A stretch of DNA of 64,000 nucleotides, taken from assembly GCA_022453515.1 (NCBI GenBank), contig JAJNNY010000003.1:744001-808000 (forward strand). Direction: 5' to 3'. Positions 45,730 through 58,216 of the stretch are shown piece by piece; positions within the stretch are counted from its first letter, which is position 1; the number at the start of each line of letters is the position of its first letter. The notes under the pieces were generated by a model, which made no database searches, was not told where the DNA came from, and saw only the letters and a list, made by a program, of their open reading frames with translations. Source of the stretch: Astrocystis sublimbata (Eukaryota > Ascomycota > Sordariomycetes > Xylariales > Xylariaceae). The position numbers and the translations under genes were made by a program.

Positions 45730-48700
45730 ATGGCCGATCCAGCCCCCAGCGACAAGCCCGTGGCCGCCGTTGGCACACCAACACCCTCGGCGGAGCAGCA
45801 TTCGATCGCGGCCAGACCATCTGCCGGAGACCCGATGGACATTGATGTCAACGACCAAGTAAAAGCGTCACCCGAAGCAGGCATGAAGACTGTCAGTCCT
45901 GTTGACAGTACTGGTGTTGCCGCCGCTACTCCTGATGGCGCAACCCAAGACGACTCTCCAGCAGCGCAAACCTCGAACTCGAATGCGCAAACCTCAGGCG
46001 GCTCGAAGGATGAGATCGTTGCTGACACCGACACCACCGCGAAAGTAGAGACAGGAATGAGGGCAGCTGCGAACGTGGACGCCGACGCCGATGCTGATGC
46101 TGATGCCGACGCCGATGCTGATGCTGATGCTGATGCCGACGCAGACGCTGACGCAGACGCTGACGCTGATGCAGATGCAGACGCCGATGCAGATGCAGAT
46201 GCAGATGCAGACGCCGATGCAGATGCAGATGCAGACGCCGACGCCGATGCGGATGGCGATGCCGATGCGGAGGCAGACACAGAACCTCGAGATAGCCAAG
46301 AAAGACCATCAAATCGCCTCGACAACGATATGTTGACGGTCATCGAAAATGTGGCCAATTACCTCACTGGTTTTAAGGATGCAGAGTGAGTATATTGTTC
46401 GATTTCAGATTCCTTAATGCTGCCCGTTGCGACTACGGCCTGCTGACACTCTTTGTACTGATAGCGGCGACCACATTGCCGCGCAGTTTCAGCGCATCCC
46501 CAACCGCCGCCTTCTACCCGACTATCACGAGGTTATCAAGGAGCCCACTGCCTTCAGCACAATCCGCGTAAGTCTGCCAAGCCCATCGTGCGTCGTGGCG
46601 GCTCCGTGACAACCTCGCTAACTTCCGACATTCACGCAGACCAAGAAGCTGAAGAAGCAGTACACTGCCTTTTCCGAGTTCGTGCGAGATGTCGCGCTTA
46701 TCAGCCACAATGCCCAAGTCTACAACCGACCTTCCTCTCAAGTGTTTAAGGATGCGCTTCGTTTGCGCGAGGTCTTCCAAGAAGAGCTGCAGAAGTTGGT
46801 CGAGGACGAGACCATCACGGCCGAGGAAGCTATTCTTCCTGATTTGGGCGAGATACCAGAGGCTGACGAGTCTCCGGACGAGGAGGATGAAGACATGAAC
46901 GAGGACGAGGAAGAGGATGAAGAGGACGAGGAGTCTTCTGAGGAAGATGACGACGACGATGACGACTCTAGGGGTCGTCGAAGGCGCAGAGGTCGTGCCG
47001 GCCAAAGATTCGGCGCACGCCCCGGTCAGTCCCAGAATGTTCCCAGCCGCCCTCCCAAGTTCTTCACGCCTGCGGAGGCGCGAATCTACGGTCTGCTCCA
47101 GGGTCTTCGCAAATTAAAGCATCCCAATGGCGATCTGTTGATATTTCCCTTCGAAAAGCTCCCCGATAAGTCCAGTAACCCCGATTACTATACTACCATC
47201 GCCAACCCCATCGCGCTCGACGTCATCAAGAGGAAGTACAGCACAAAGAAATACCAGACTGTGGACCAGGCCCTCCAAGATATTGATCTAATGTTTGAGA
47301 ATGCTAAGGAGTATAACATAGAGACAAGTCAACTCTACAAGGACGCTATGCAACTTCAGTCCCTTGCTCGCGAACTTGCAGAGCAAGGAAAGACGAGGCC
47401 TGACTCCGATTTCGAAGACGAGAATGGTCGACGGCCATTGTCTGAGGTCCAGCATAGAGGCGAGATCTGGCGCGTGGGTCAGTATTTCTCTCGTGGTTCC
47501 CTGACACGGACCTGATGTTGGCGGATGACTAACCTGGCCTGATGTAGGGGATTGGATTCATATCACCAATGTCAATGATTTGACAAAGCCCATCATCGCA
47601 CAGATCTTCCGGACTTGGCAAGACCGCCAGGGACAGCAATTCGTGAATGCATGCTGGTACTACCGACCAGAGCAGACTGTTCATCGTCATGACAAGTACT
47701 TTTTGGAAAATGAGGTTGTCAAGACTGGGCAGTATCGTGACCATCGAATTGACGAGGTTGTAGATCGGTGCTTCGTCATGTTCGTAACGCGATTTGACAA
47801 AGGTAGGCCTCGAGGATTCCCAAAGGACAAAGAGGTCTATGTTTGCAAGTCGCGGTACAACGAGGAGAATCACAAGCTCAATAGAATCAAAACGTGGTCA
47901 AGCGCTCTACCGGACGAAGTCCGCGAGCGAGACTATGAGATGGACTTGTTCGACCTTCCTCGGCATCCTAAGAAAATACCAAGCCCCATCAAACATCTCC
48001 TACGTTACGATGCTAAACCCACAGATCCTCTCCCCAAACCAACGTGGGGAGCTCCCAATGCGCCACCCCTCGTTGGATCTGTGCACTGCCGGGCAAGAGA
48101 ATCTAATGTGAGTACAAGGACGACAGTCGTCTGCTTTCCTTTCTTTCTGCTGTTGCCTCGCCCCCCCTCCCCCACCCCCCCTTTCCCTTCTTATGCTTTA
48201 TCCCCTAGAAACAAGATGAAGAGGGGAAGAACACCCGGTAGATATCGCTTCTGGTGAATGCACCCATAACGAGGTTCTTGCTTGTTTGCAATGCCGAACG
48301 GCATCACGGCTTATCTCTGTCCGATAAGCAGAACAGCACCTGGTGACCTGATTGAATGAGCCTTTCTATTATATTTAATCACGTTACCCATGGCATGTCT
48401 GAGTTTATTAAGTTGCTTCTGTTGGCAATCAGCAACTAATGTCGCGAACTCTTTACTAGGAAACCCCACCACCTGAACCAATACCCTCCGTCGCAACGCA
48501 CATTGACCCAGTTCGCCGCCCGTCCGTGATGGCCAACGCCCGTCGTGGAGATGGCCAAGGCGACATCACTATGGGCAACACAGGCCACGGCCATTTCTCA
48601 ACCATCCCAGCCCAGCCAGCACCATCAACCGGCCATGGGGCACCAGCCTACCCGGCCGCTCACTATGCGCCGCGCGCCAGTGCGACGCCAGTCCCTGTTC

Positions 48701-49506
48701 CTCAATACGGCACTCATACGTTCCAGTCCCACGTGCCGCCGCCGCAGCAGTTGACACCCCAGGTTCCCCAATACCAACCGCATCCACCGCACCAGACTCA
48801 ACACACTCCGTCATATAACGGATACGGAGCTCAGTACAATCCAACGCCCATCCCGGTCCCCGTCCCTCAGCAACCTCACCATGCCCCCCCTCCACACCAG
48901 ATGGCCACCCCTACCATCGTACCCTACGACCCATCACGTCTGGCCCCATCCCCCGCCCGCGGCGCTGTCGTACCAGTACCAAGTCCCAACGCACATCTAC
49001 AGCACAATGCCTACAACCCACCGCGCCCCATAGAAGTGTTTAAGCTGGACGAGGCAACGAATGCTGATATTCCCGCTGACGTCCGCGAGCAATTCCTGCG
49101 GGATGAGGCAGGCAACGTCCTCTTCTTCACACAGCCGCCCCTCGAGCCGGTGCACCGTGGCGTTTCCGAGGAGCACGCGAACCTGGGCCACAGCGTCCGG
49201 TATCTTGCCGACCGGGCACGTGAGGTGCAAGATCGCAGGGCGAAGCGCAAGGCAAGAGACGAACTGCGCAAGGAGGAAGAGGTGAAACGACGTGCTGCAG
49301 AGCAAGAATTTGCGCAAATAACGAATGAGCAACAAGTCGACGCGGCTGCGAAGATTCTTCTAGGGTGGGCGCAGAGTATTCAAAACGAGGCAGATATCCT
49401 CAAGGCCACTTACGACGGCTGGAGTGTCAAGGATAAGGAAATTGATGCCGTCCAGAATTGCATGTTAAACAAAGGTCTTGATAAGGAGAGGAGCAAGGGA
49501 TCGTAA
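45730..49506 (+). CDS. rsc1: RSC chromatin-remodelling subunit Rsc1/Rsc2-like
   Basis: Five exons (45730-46385, 46465-46567, 46640-47477, 47548-48107, 48460-49506) encode 1067 residues. An N-terminal disordered region contains 29 consecutive Asp-Ala dipeptides (residues 117-174). Bromodomain 1 (about 195-300) has [18 protein letters not shown]. An acidic stretch (about 330-365) is followed by a basic [11 protein letters not shown]. Bromodomain 2 (about 394-505) has [19 protein letters not shown] and [18 protein letters not shown]. The BAH domain begins at [20 protein letters not shown] (about 532) and includes [20 protein letters not shown] and [20 protein letters not shown]. The C-terminal part is Pro/Gln-rich, then a coiled, charged segment with [20 protein letters not shown]. 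This is the architecture of Rsc1/2, which bind acetylated nucleosomes for the RSC remodeller. The last intron is unusually long (352 bases) with C-rich tracts. Confidence 0.95.
46078..46251 (+). repeat. In-frame hexanucleotide repeat coding (Asp-Ala)29
   Basis: The 174 bases consist only of GAY-GCN pairs. Codon choice varies between GAC/GAT and GCC/GCT/GCA/GCG, and longer blocks of 18-24 bases recur. The same DNA read on the other strand gives an open Ala-Ser frame (46358-45462), a shadow. Confidence 0.95.
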
Positions 49507-52068
49507 TAAAGATGATGACTTAACTGTACGGTGGCTATGACTTCGGCTTACGGCGTTTGATAGGCGGAACCGGTGAGTTTGGAGTTTATACGATGTGTCC
49601 CCTATCCTCTTCTTGACACATACAAAAGGGGTTCGAGAAAACAAAATGGGTTTCTTGATTGATGTATCAATAGCAATACCAATACCAGCACCGACATTCA
49701 CACAATCCCCAAATCTGCAAACCCCAACAGAATACGTAATAGTCAATCTACTGGAATTGGAGTCATTGACGTGTTATATCACGGCCCTTGCCAGCAGTGT
49801 GGGCTTGAATACAGCAGTGGCACCACACAATGAGCTCAGTCCCACTGTATTGCGATTGCTGGCTCGCTGGCATACCGCAATCCACATCTGAGCTATGAAG
49901 TTGGGCATTAAACACTCTAAGACATTCCAAAAGCGTACAGAGCTGAGATACTGCATCATCTTCACCAGATTATTATCGTAGCATTTGGAACATGTTTCGT
50001 GTGTAAGCTAGGTACCTAATGCTAGGTGACTTGGAACAACTACGGAGTATATAATGTTTTTACCCTTATCAAGACCCAGTAGTTCGTACACAATAGAATC
50101 ATTTATGTGAACAACTACGGAGTATTCCTAGGTACAAGAGCTGCTTTGGTAAAAAAAACTTCAATGAGATCGATAGGGTTGCTAGGTACATATATACGGA
50201 CTTCGTGATGCATTTGGTTACCTTACAGGGATAAATAAAACATATTCCATACTATAGTACCTAAGTAGGTAGTAAGTCGTAAAATAAGCTTCCACGGCTC
50301 TATCGTTTTCAGAGGGAATTTTCATGGCGGCCGAGACATGCGTTGTGAAAATTATGCGGCCGCTCTTCCGGGTTGTTCAATCGCTTCCATGGCCTCCTGG
50401 ACTCTTTCAACGTTGGCTTCTATAGCGGTATTAGCCACGGCCGTTGTCATTCCGGATGATGCAACGGCCCAAGACCTAGGGTTGGAAATCGAACGACAGG
50501 TCGAGAATGTCGAGAAGACCGCAGGAGAATGGTGGGAGACGCTACGGTCCAGGCGAGAAGAGAGTACCTAGAGACTGGCCGTCTTTCATTCATACTATGT
50601 ACTCGAGGTACTGAAGGCGGAATAGGTCAGAGCCCCCACATGGAGTGTTTGCCAAGAGCCTGATTCATCGAGGTCAAATGATCCAACGACAAGTGTGGCG
50701 TGTGGCGTTAGAAGCAGTTGTTTATTGGGGCCCCCCAGCATCCAGTGATTCAGCCCAACCTCTACTTACCTAGAGTTAGGTGCCTCAACCTCCAATTTGC
50801 TCCATCCGCTTAACCATCGTATAATTGTGTAGATGTTTGCCCTTGTCCTTGGTCTACAGTACAGTTGAGGGTCGCCCCTGCTAGGTACCTCCTTGCATAT
50901 GTTTGTTTATCTACCACACCTCCATACTCAACTACCTAGGTACTTTAGTACCTCAGGTATCTACTTACAGTAAGTGGTAGGTGTCTTCTTAAGTCTTACC
51001 TAGGTTTGGCCGGTCTACGGCCTGCCAGCTACCTAGTTTGCATCTAAATCTCCCTCTCATCCACCCTCTTTCGCCACAGTTGCAGCTGTCATCCATTGTG
51101 GACCTCGGGAGTCACATTTAGCTCAGGCACGCTTGATCGTTCCATCTACCTACCTAAATAGCCCTTGGATTGGCATTCAGTGGTCTCCGGTGTATACAAA
51201 CAGCAATCATCTGCTGTGTACGGACTCGAACTGCCCACGCTTGCAACCTGAGACTTCTGGTGCTTACGGCCGTAAGCCTGGAGTCCATATCATACATCGA
51301 GTCGTCCGCTCACCTACGACCTCAGGATTCTTAGTTGTTATAACTCTACCAGCTGGCCCACCCGAACACACGCCACGTCTTAACTGCCACCCATGGCACT
51401 CTATGGCACTCGGTCCCTTGATATTTTACCCGTTCGCCATTCTTCCAGGAACTATCATCCAATCAGCACTACTTGAAAGGCAATTGTTTGCTCACCTGCT
51501 CTTTCTAAGCACTGGTTGAGCTGTCACCGACAGTTTCCGCCGAGCACGAAAACGGAGGCTCTGTACAAACTCAACATGAATACACCCATCTCCATCACAT
51601 GCGTTATATACTCATCTCCCGCACCTAGCATCATCCCCGATTTGCCAGTAGGTCTGCTCTCAGCTCTCGTATCTTCCTATTCTCGCATATCTTACCACAC
51701 ACAGAATCAAAGACGCCGATGTACATATTCATGACGCGGCTAACCCAGTCATAGTCAAATTCTACACTGGCGCAAACTTGTTATTCATATATCCCAGTTC
51801 AACAACAATTGGGAATATCTTGACTGCGCATTATCGACTCCCTCCGTCAACGACTCTGTTTACGCCCTTTCTCTTCTCTTCTTTTTTTGTTCGTTACTGG
51901 CGCCCTCGTTGAATTGCAGCCCAACCACACCTTCCATTTGGCAAGGCATGTTATCAAGGAATATCGCTAGACCAGACAACCCTTCATTCATCACGCATTC
52001 AACCCCAAAAGTCATCTTGCACGTTCGAATCTCCCGTCCCCGTGTCGTTGGCGCCATCTTTGATCAGT
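49507..52068. other. 2.5-kb intergenic region
   Basis: No confident gene. A 77-codon frame at 50338-50571, with a hydrophobic stretch followed by a charged helix, is the best candidate for a small protein but has no known domain. AACAACTACGGAGTAT is repeated near 50035 and 50110. Dense TACCTA/TAGGTA words lie at 50255-50275 and 50930-51005. The end of the interval holds the leader of the NYN gene. Confidence 0.5.
50338..50571 (+). CDS. Possible small protein, unsupported
   Basis: A 77-codon frame whose product has a hydrophobic segment (WTLSTLASIAVLATAVVIP) and then an acidic helix (LEIERQVENVEKTAGEWWET). It could be a small membrane-anchored or exported peptide. An overlapping frame from the ATG at 50324 competes, and there is no homology I recognise. 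I list it only as the best coding candidate in a 2.5-kb gap. Confidence 0.25.
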   Translation: MRCENYAAALPGCSIASMASWTLSTLASIAVLATAVVIPDDATAQDLGLEIERQVENVEKTAGEWWETLRSRREEST

Positions 52069-53940
52069 ATGAGAGCCGTCCCTCAACGACCGGGCCCCGA
52101 TGGCTCTCGAGTCACAAATAAGAGACCCAGCATCCCACGCCTGGGCGATGGGTTGCGTTCGCTAACCAGTCCTACGTCCGGCCAAACAAATGGGTTAGTA
52201 TTCCCGGTTCTATGTTGTCAGCTTAGCCAGTAGTTGTTTTCTGACATTCATGACAGCACTATGAATAGTGAACCAGAGGTGCCTACGAGACTCACAAGTT
52301 GCAACCTCAATCACTTCGTCAGCTCGATGCACGTACCTGGCAACTTTGACTGGATTAACGCTTCTTCTGTCGGTTCTGGAGATACCGTATCGGTCAGATT
52401 GCCCAGCGAATCGATTTGTTCCGACTCTCTTTATGATTATTCTTCCGAGCCGGGTACCCCTTGTGACTTCGATACTACACCTACCACATTGACTGGCGAC
52501 GACTCATGCCTCTCTTGTGATGAGGAAGTCATTTACGACTCGTCCTCATCTACAACTGTTGACAGCAGGACTTATCGCCGCCCTACGTCTCTCCTTCCCA
52601 ATATCTATCTCTCTCGCGATGCTACCACGAAGGGCCAAACCCTATCACCACCCAAATTCTTGGTTTCGGAAAAGGAAATGACTTTTCATTTCCAATATCC
52701 GCCTGGTCGTCATCCTACCAGGAGCTCAGCTGAATTACTCGGATCTGTACACGGTCATGCAACGGTCGACACAGCTCTTAATGCCGAGTATCAATATGGG
52801 AGAATACTTCGAGGCATTTTCGCCACAAGTACGAAAACAGACAGTAGTCCTTCCAGCGTGGCAGGATCACAACAAACCGCTTCTCCTATCTTCGCGGCAA
52901 CCGAGAGAGCTAAGCCGTTTTGGAACCCAGTGACGATTTTCCATTTCTACCTGAGAGGGGCGATAACGCCGGAAAAGGCCAAGGAAACAGCTCACAGTCA
53001 TGGCCACGCACAAGTGATTCCCATTATTGACGAGGCCGAAACTTTGAAGAAGCAAAATCCTCTACTTCGCATCCCAGATGATATCACCAGAGTGGACAAT
53101 GGGGGTCTTCCTGGCATCTTGGACGTTCCCATGAGGATCTCTACCTTCTTTTATGACTTTATGTCCAAGTTTGTCGCCCACAGCGCCACGGATAAACTCG
53201 CCGAGTCTGCGAAACCTTTACATGTATTCGTCGATATGTCCAACATCCATATTGGGTTCTGTAACTCCTGGAAGGTTTCGCAGAATATCCCAGTTGATCG
53301 CCACATCCGTGCGCCGACCTTCAATTTCAAGGTCTTGGCTTGGATTATGGAACGTAACCGAGCAGCTAAGAAGAAATTTCTTGCAAGCTCTGTCGCCAGC
53401 CACATCAACAGTCGAGCGCAATGGCCTCGGCACTTTATCGATGCCGAGAAGCAAGGATACAAGACGAGTATCTACAAACGAGTGCAAAGGTTGTCGCCCG
53501 TCAAGGCCGGGCGAAGATGCAAGACATCTGCGCAAGGACCTAGCGTTATCAACCCAAATGGTCCAATGACCAGTGGTGACGAGTCAGCTGAGGAGCCGGC
53601 TACCGCCGGCTACGGAACCAGAAATGGTGAGCAGGGCGTCGACGAGATTCTACACTTGCATATGTTGGAGAGCATTCTAGACGGCATGAAGGAACCCGGC
53701 TCAATGATTCTCGCGACCGGGGACGCGGCGCAGGCCGAGTTCTCGGACGGCTTCTTTCAGTACGCAAATCGTGCTCTGTCGCAGGGTTGGAACTTGGAAC
53801 TAGTCACTTGGAGGGCGGCTATCTCTTCGGCGTGGAAAAACTCGGCTTTCCGCAGTGCATATGGCGAGCGGTTTCGCATCATCTATCTTGACGATTTTCT
53901 TGGGGAGCTCAATGCGGATCTCTGGCCTGAGTTGGCATGA
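52069..53940 (+). CDS. NYN (PIN-like nuclease fold) domain protein
   Basis: Two exons (52069-52193 and 52257-53940, 63-base intron) give 602 residues. The first exon is a short basic leader starting MRAVPQRPGPDGSRVTNKRP. After about 290 disordered residues, the NYN domain begins with KPLHVFVDMSNIHIGFCNSW, whose Asp is the first conserved acidic residue of this fold. It ends with PGSMILATGDAAQAEFSDGF, ALSQGWNLELVTWRAAISSA and RFRIIYLDDFLGEL, a layout matching LabA/NYN-type putative ribonucleases. The middle holds an insertion with PFWNPVTIFHFYLRGA. The domain class suggests RNA cleavage or binding, but a substrate cannot be inferred. Confidence 0.85.
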
Positions 53941-55615
53941 GTTCACCAGCTGGATGCGGCCGGGTTCTTGGCAACGAACTGGCCGCATGGCATCGAGGCA
54001 TTGGATTGTTGTTGCGGTAACAAGCACGCCTTCCTCTTCCTTGGCTGTCTATCTTTCTGGGTTTGAAATGTCATTTTCCCACAAGATGTTGCTCACCAAG
54101 CCCAACCTATCTAGACACATTCTCCGTTCAAGTGGTCTGCGTCGATTGCGTTTGTGCCACACAGTTCGTACGGTTCTCCTCGGTTTGCCGTTATATCATG
54201 CATCTTTACTCTAGACTACTTATCGTAGTCCTTCCTAGGCGGACATGTCTGTCATTTTACGCATCATTGGTCGATCCATGAAGCAGACGACGAGACACGC
54301 GTGCCACGAATATGGCTTTATACCTTTTCTTACCTTGGTTGCATGCATACTTGGGGGTAGCATTCGCGAGACGTGCTCTTTTCACGATTTTCACGAAAAG
54401 GTCGAGGCACTGTCAGGTCTTCAATGAGGGGACACGAGAAGTCATTGTATCTCCTCTACGTCGGTTTTATCTGGTTTAGGAGACTTTTGCAGGCGAAGCA
54501 TTTTCTCTCATACCTGTTGACATTGTACCGGCGTCAGGCGGCATATGAATTTGGCGTATTGGCTTTTTTTTCAGCATTGCCATTTTCGCGACGTCACGTT
54601 TAATGCGGCATAATGATGATTTCATCCCTGCTGGGGCATGTCCTTTGCGGCATGACGGATTGGTAGATGGGATGCGCGAGGATGATGTTCACTTTATGCA
54701 GGATATGATACATCATGAAGATGGGGAGTTGTGTTAAGGTTTGGGGCTACTACTCTTAGACCACCGTACCCAGGGGTTAGGTATGTGAAGCTGGATCGAA
54801 GATGTAGACAGGTTAGAACTTTATGTTTTTGAGCTGCTACTGAGTCACCTTCGGTTTTCAATATACGCTCCATATTTACACTACAGGTACCTTGCCACTG
54901 TAAAAGTGGAACGTGCATGTGGGCAGCTTGCAGATCGTTCTTATAAATACATATAGTTCACTCCTTGACAACAGGAATGTGAGAAGCTTTTCTAGAAAAT
55001 CGCGTCCGATTGCGGACCAGGACTCATTGCTCCTGGCTCATAGCTCCAGCTTGCGCTCAGCGTGGGGTCGTGGGGCTGCAAGACCGCGGGGTTGAAGGAC
55101 GGCGGGGTCCATCCAACCCGATGCTGCAGGCACGCCGACCTGCGTTCATGGACATTCCCAAAGAAGTAACTTTCAGGCTACCGCTAGAAGCCGCAGAAGT
55201 CTCCTGTCGTCCTGTCCGGTCAGCACGTGGGAGTTTTTCTCTATTACCATGTACTTTATTGGTTGCCCTTGATTCGCTGTTCTGTAGAGGCCTTTACCTC
55301 CCGAGCTCCCTACGTGTAGTAGGTACTACGACATCTATGGGCCCAACCCAAGCGGGCACCTGGGCACTTTAGACCTTAAAAGACCTCAAGTTCGGCCCGG
55401 GCAATCCATCTTCCGGAGGGGCAGCCGATGTAGGAGTTTCACCTAGCCTAGAACCTTGGAAGGTACTGTAGAATCTAGACCATGTAGCTCTAGGTACCGG
55501 CCGGAGTGACGGCGGGACGAAAACTAAATCGAAGCCTGGCATTTTCGACATCACTTTCCAATCGCATTTGCCTCTTTGCTCTTCGAGTCATCATTGGTCT
55601 TGACGCGACGCCACC
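53941..55615. other. Intergenic upstream of threonine synthase
   Basis: No supported gene. Open frames at 53855-54214, 54373-54603 and 55010-55372 are short and featureless. The last few hundred bases are probably leader or promoter. Confidence 0.5.
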
Positions 55616-57958
55616 ATGTATCAAGACACAGCAAGCGAGAACCACACAACCTCCCAAACTTACCTCTCAACGAGGGGTGGTGACTATGGCGTACGCATCA
55701 AATTGGCCCCCTGGGTCTTATACTTCCCGCTAATATATTGGAATCCCAGCTCTCCTTCGAAACCGTCGTGCTGAAGGGCCTCGCCGCCGATGGTGGTCTC
55801 TTCTTGCCTCACGAGATCCCCTCAGCAACCAACTGGGTAAAGACGCGCAAAGTCACTCTCCTTCGCGCAAACCTCCGTCGCTAATGCGCCGTCAACAGCA
55901 AGAGTGGAAGGATCTCTCATACACCGAGCTGGCTTTTCGCATCTTCAGCTTGTACATATCACCCGACGAGATCCCGGCCGACGACTTGAGAGCCATCATC
56001 GAACGAAGCTATTCCACGTTCCGAGCCGACGAGGTTGCGCCCCTCGTCCACTTACAGGACGACAACCTGCACCTCCTCGAGCTATTTCACGGCCCGAGTT
56101 ACTCCTTCAAGGACTGTGCGTTGCAACTCACACAGAGATAGAGGCAGTGGGAGCTTACTATTTTTCTAGGCGCCCTGCAGTTTCTCGGAAACGTGTTCGA
56201 GTACTTCCTTGTGCGGCGGAATCAGGGGAAAGAAGGCAAAGGTGAGCACTTTTGCGCCCGTCATCTTTTTCGAGACCACAAATTCTGCTCAGATGACACA
56301 CGCCGCGACGAGGGACGACGACTGACCGGTTGACCATAGACCGACATCACTTGACAGTTGTCGGCGCCACCAGTGGTGATGTATATCTACACCAAGACAC
56401 TGCGTTTCCCTTCGACTAGAGTTCTCTAACGAAAGGGGCTAGACTGGCTCAGCAGCCATCTATGGACTGAGAGGCAAAAAGGATGTATCGGTCTTCATAT
56501 TACATCCAAAGGACCGTGTTAGCCCTGTAAGTAGCCCCCGTTGCTATACTCCTCCCAGACCGCGTTGGTCAAAAAGTGCAACTCAAAGATGGGACTTTAC
56601 AAACCGATTGCACTTCTGACGGGGCGTTCTGCGGTTTATTTACTGATTCTCGCCTACAGATCCAAGAGGCCCAGATGACGACGTGTCTTGACGCCAACGT
56701 ACACAACATCGCCGTCACCGGCACTTTTGACGACTGCCAGGTAAAATAGCGAAAGCATGAGATCGTCAGACCGGCAGACTGATAACAGCGTTTGCAGGAT
56801 ATCGTCAAGGCGCTCTTCGGCGATCCCAGCACCAATGAAGTACTCAAGCTTGGTGCTGTGAACTCGATCAACTTTTCCAGAATCCTCGCGCAGATCGTCT
56901 ACTACTTCCACGCTTATTTCTCACTTGCGAGGAAGTCTTCCTCGTTCAATATAGGGGATAAGGTGCGGTTTGTTACGCCTACCGGAAATTTCGGAAACAT
57001 ACTTGCAGGGTACCTTGCCACCAGAATGGGTTTGCCCGTCGATAAGTTAGTTGGTATGTAGCCCTTTATGTCCCTAATCCGCATCATGTACTGATACAGA
57101 AACAGTGGCAACAAACGAGTAAGTTTCGGGATCGCACCAGACTACAAATGCGCCAGCGGCTCCATCACCATGATACCCCTGCTACGGTTACTAATATGCA
57201 TTGATGCAGGAACGATATCCTCTACCGATTCTGGAAGACGGGTCGCTACGAGAAACAGCCCGCCGCGAATGGAGATGCCGACGAGGAACATGTCCACAAA
57301 GATGGCTGCAAGGAGACACTAAGCCCCGCCATGGACATATTGGTCTCCAGTAACTTTGAGAGACTGATGTGGTTCCTGGCTGAAGGTGCGACCTTTGCAA
57401 CAACCCAACATTGAAGTTGCGCACCCATACTGATGCTACATAGGCTTCGCGAAGACCCTTGGGATGGATGAGGAATTCAACAAGAAGCAAGCGGGACAAG
57501 AGGTTACGTCATGGTATCAATCGTTAAAATCGTCCGGCGGATTTGGACCGGTGCATAAGGATATCATGGACGTCGGTCGACAGACGTTCGAAAGCGAGCG
57601 CGTGAGCGACCCGCAGACGCTCGAGACCATCAAGTCATGCTACGAGCGGAACAAATACGTCCTTGACCCGCACACGGCGGTCGGCATCGCGGCGGCTCTC
57701 AGATCGACCGCCGGATCAGGTGCCAACGTGAATCACATCGCCCTATCAACCGCCCACCCGGCCAAGTTCTCGGGGGCCGTCGAGGCTGCTCTCAAGGGCG
57801 AGGCAAACTTCAACTTCGACGAGCAGGTCCTTCCCGACGAGTTCAAGGATCTCTTGACCAAGGAGAAGCGCGTCACGTTTGTGGAAAACTCGTGGGAGAA
57901 GGTGGGGGATATTGTGAAAAAGCAGGTCGAGAAGGACTTGGTGGGTGAGGGTCATTGA
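55616..57958 (+). CDS. thr4: Threonine synthase
   Basis: Eleven exons give 538 residues: 55616-55690, 55750-55836, 55899-56115, 56170-56241, 56340-56380, 56443-56526, 56660-56740, 56798-57053, 57106-57118, 57210-57385, 57444-57958. All introns are GT-AG and the total is a multiple of three. The N-terminus TYLSTRGGDYGLSFETVVLK, then GLAADGGLFLPHEIP, is diagnostic. The PLP lysine lies in LFHGPSYSFKD; the phosphate-binding turn is HLTVVGATSGDTGSAAIYGL; GNFGNILAGYLATRMGLPVD and the C-terminal ALRSTAGSGANVNHIALSTA with HPAKF complete the fold-type II enzyme. It converts O-phosphohomoserine to threonine and phosphate, the last step of threonine synthesis. The start at 55616 has CCACCATG. Ten introns, including one flanking a 13-base exon, are notable. 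It converges with the HAD gene 258 bases away. Confidence 0.96.
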
Positions 57959-58216
57959 GCTACCGAGATATGAAAAACGCATGATTGGTATAGAATATAT
58001 GGATTTTTAATTTGTAGGTTGAAGTGTCGGCTATTCCGAAAATCAGGTTATCCTTTCGAGACTTATTACTATATGGTTTGGATTTCCAGGCATAACAGGA
58101 GCTGGTCGAAAAAACTTGGTAACGGAAATCTAGCAAGCAAACTGCGTTTTGGCATTTTGTGGAGAGAGCGTATAGAACCAACTTATCCGCATCGCAGCAA
58201 CTAAGCTCGAAAGTTG

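Noticed and set aside
45462..46358. 298-codon open frame on the minus strand, rich in Ala-Ser
   Set aside because: It is the antisense shadow of the Asp-Ala repeat and neighbouring exon of the RSC gene; the repeat keeps the opposite strand free of stops.
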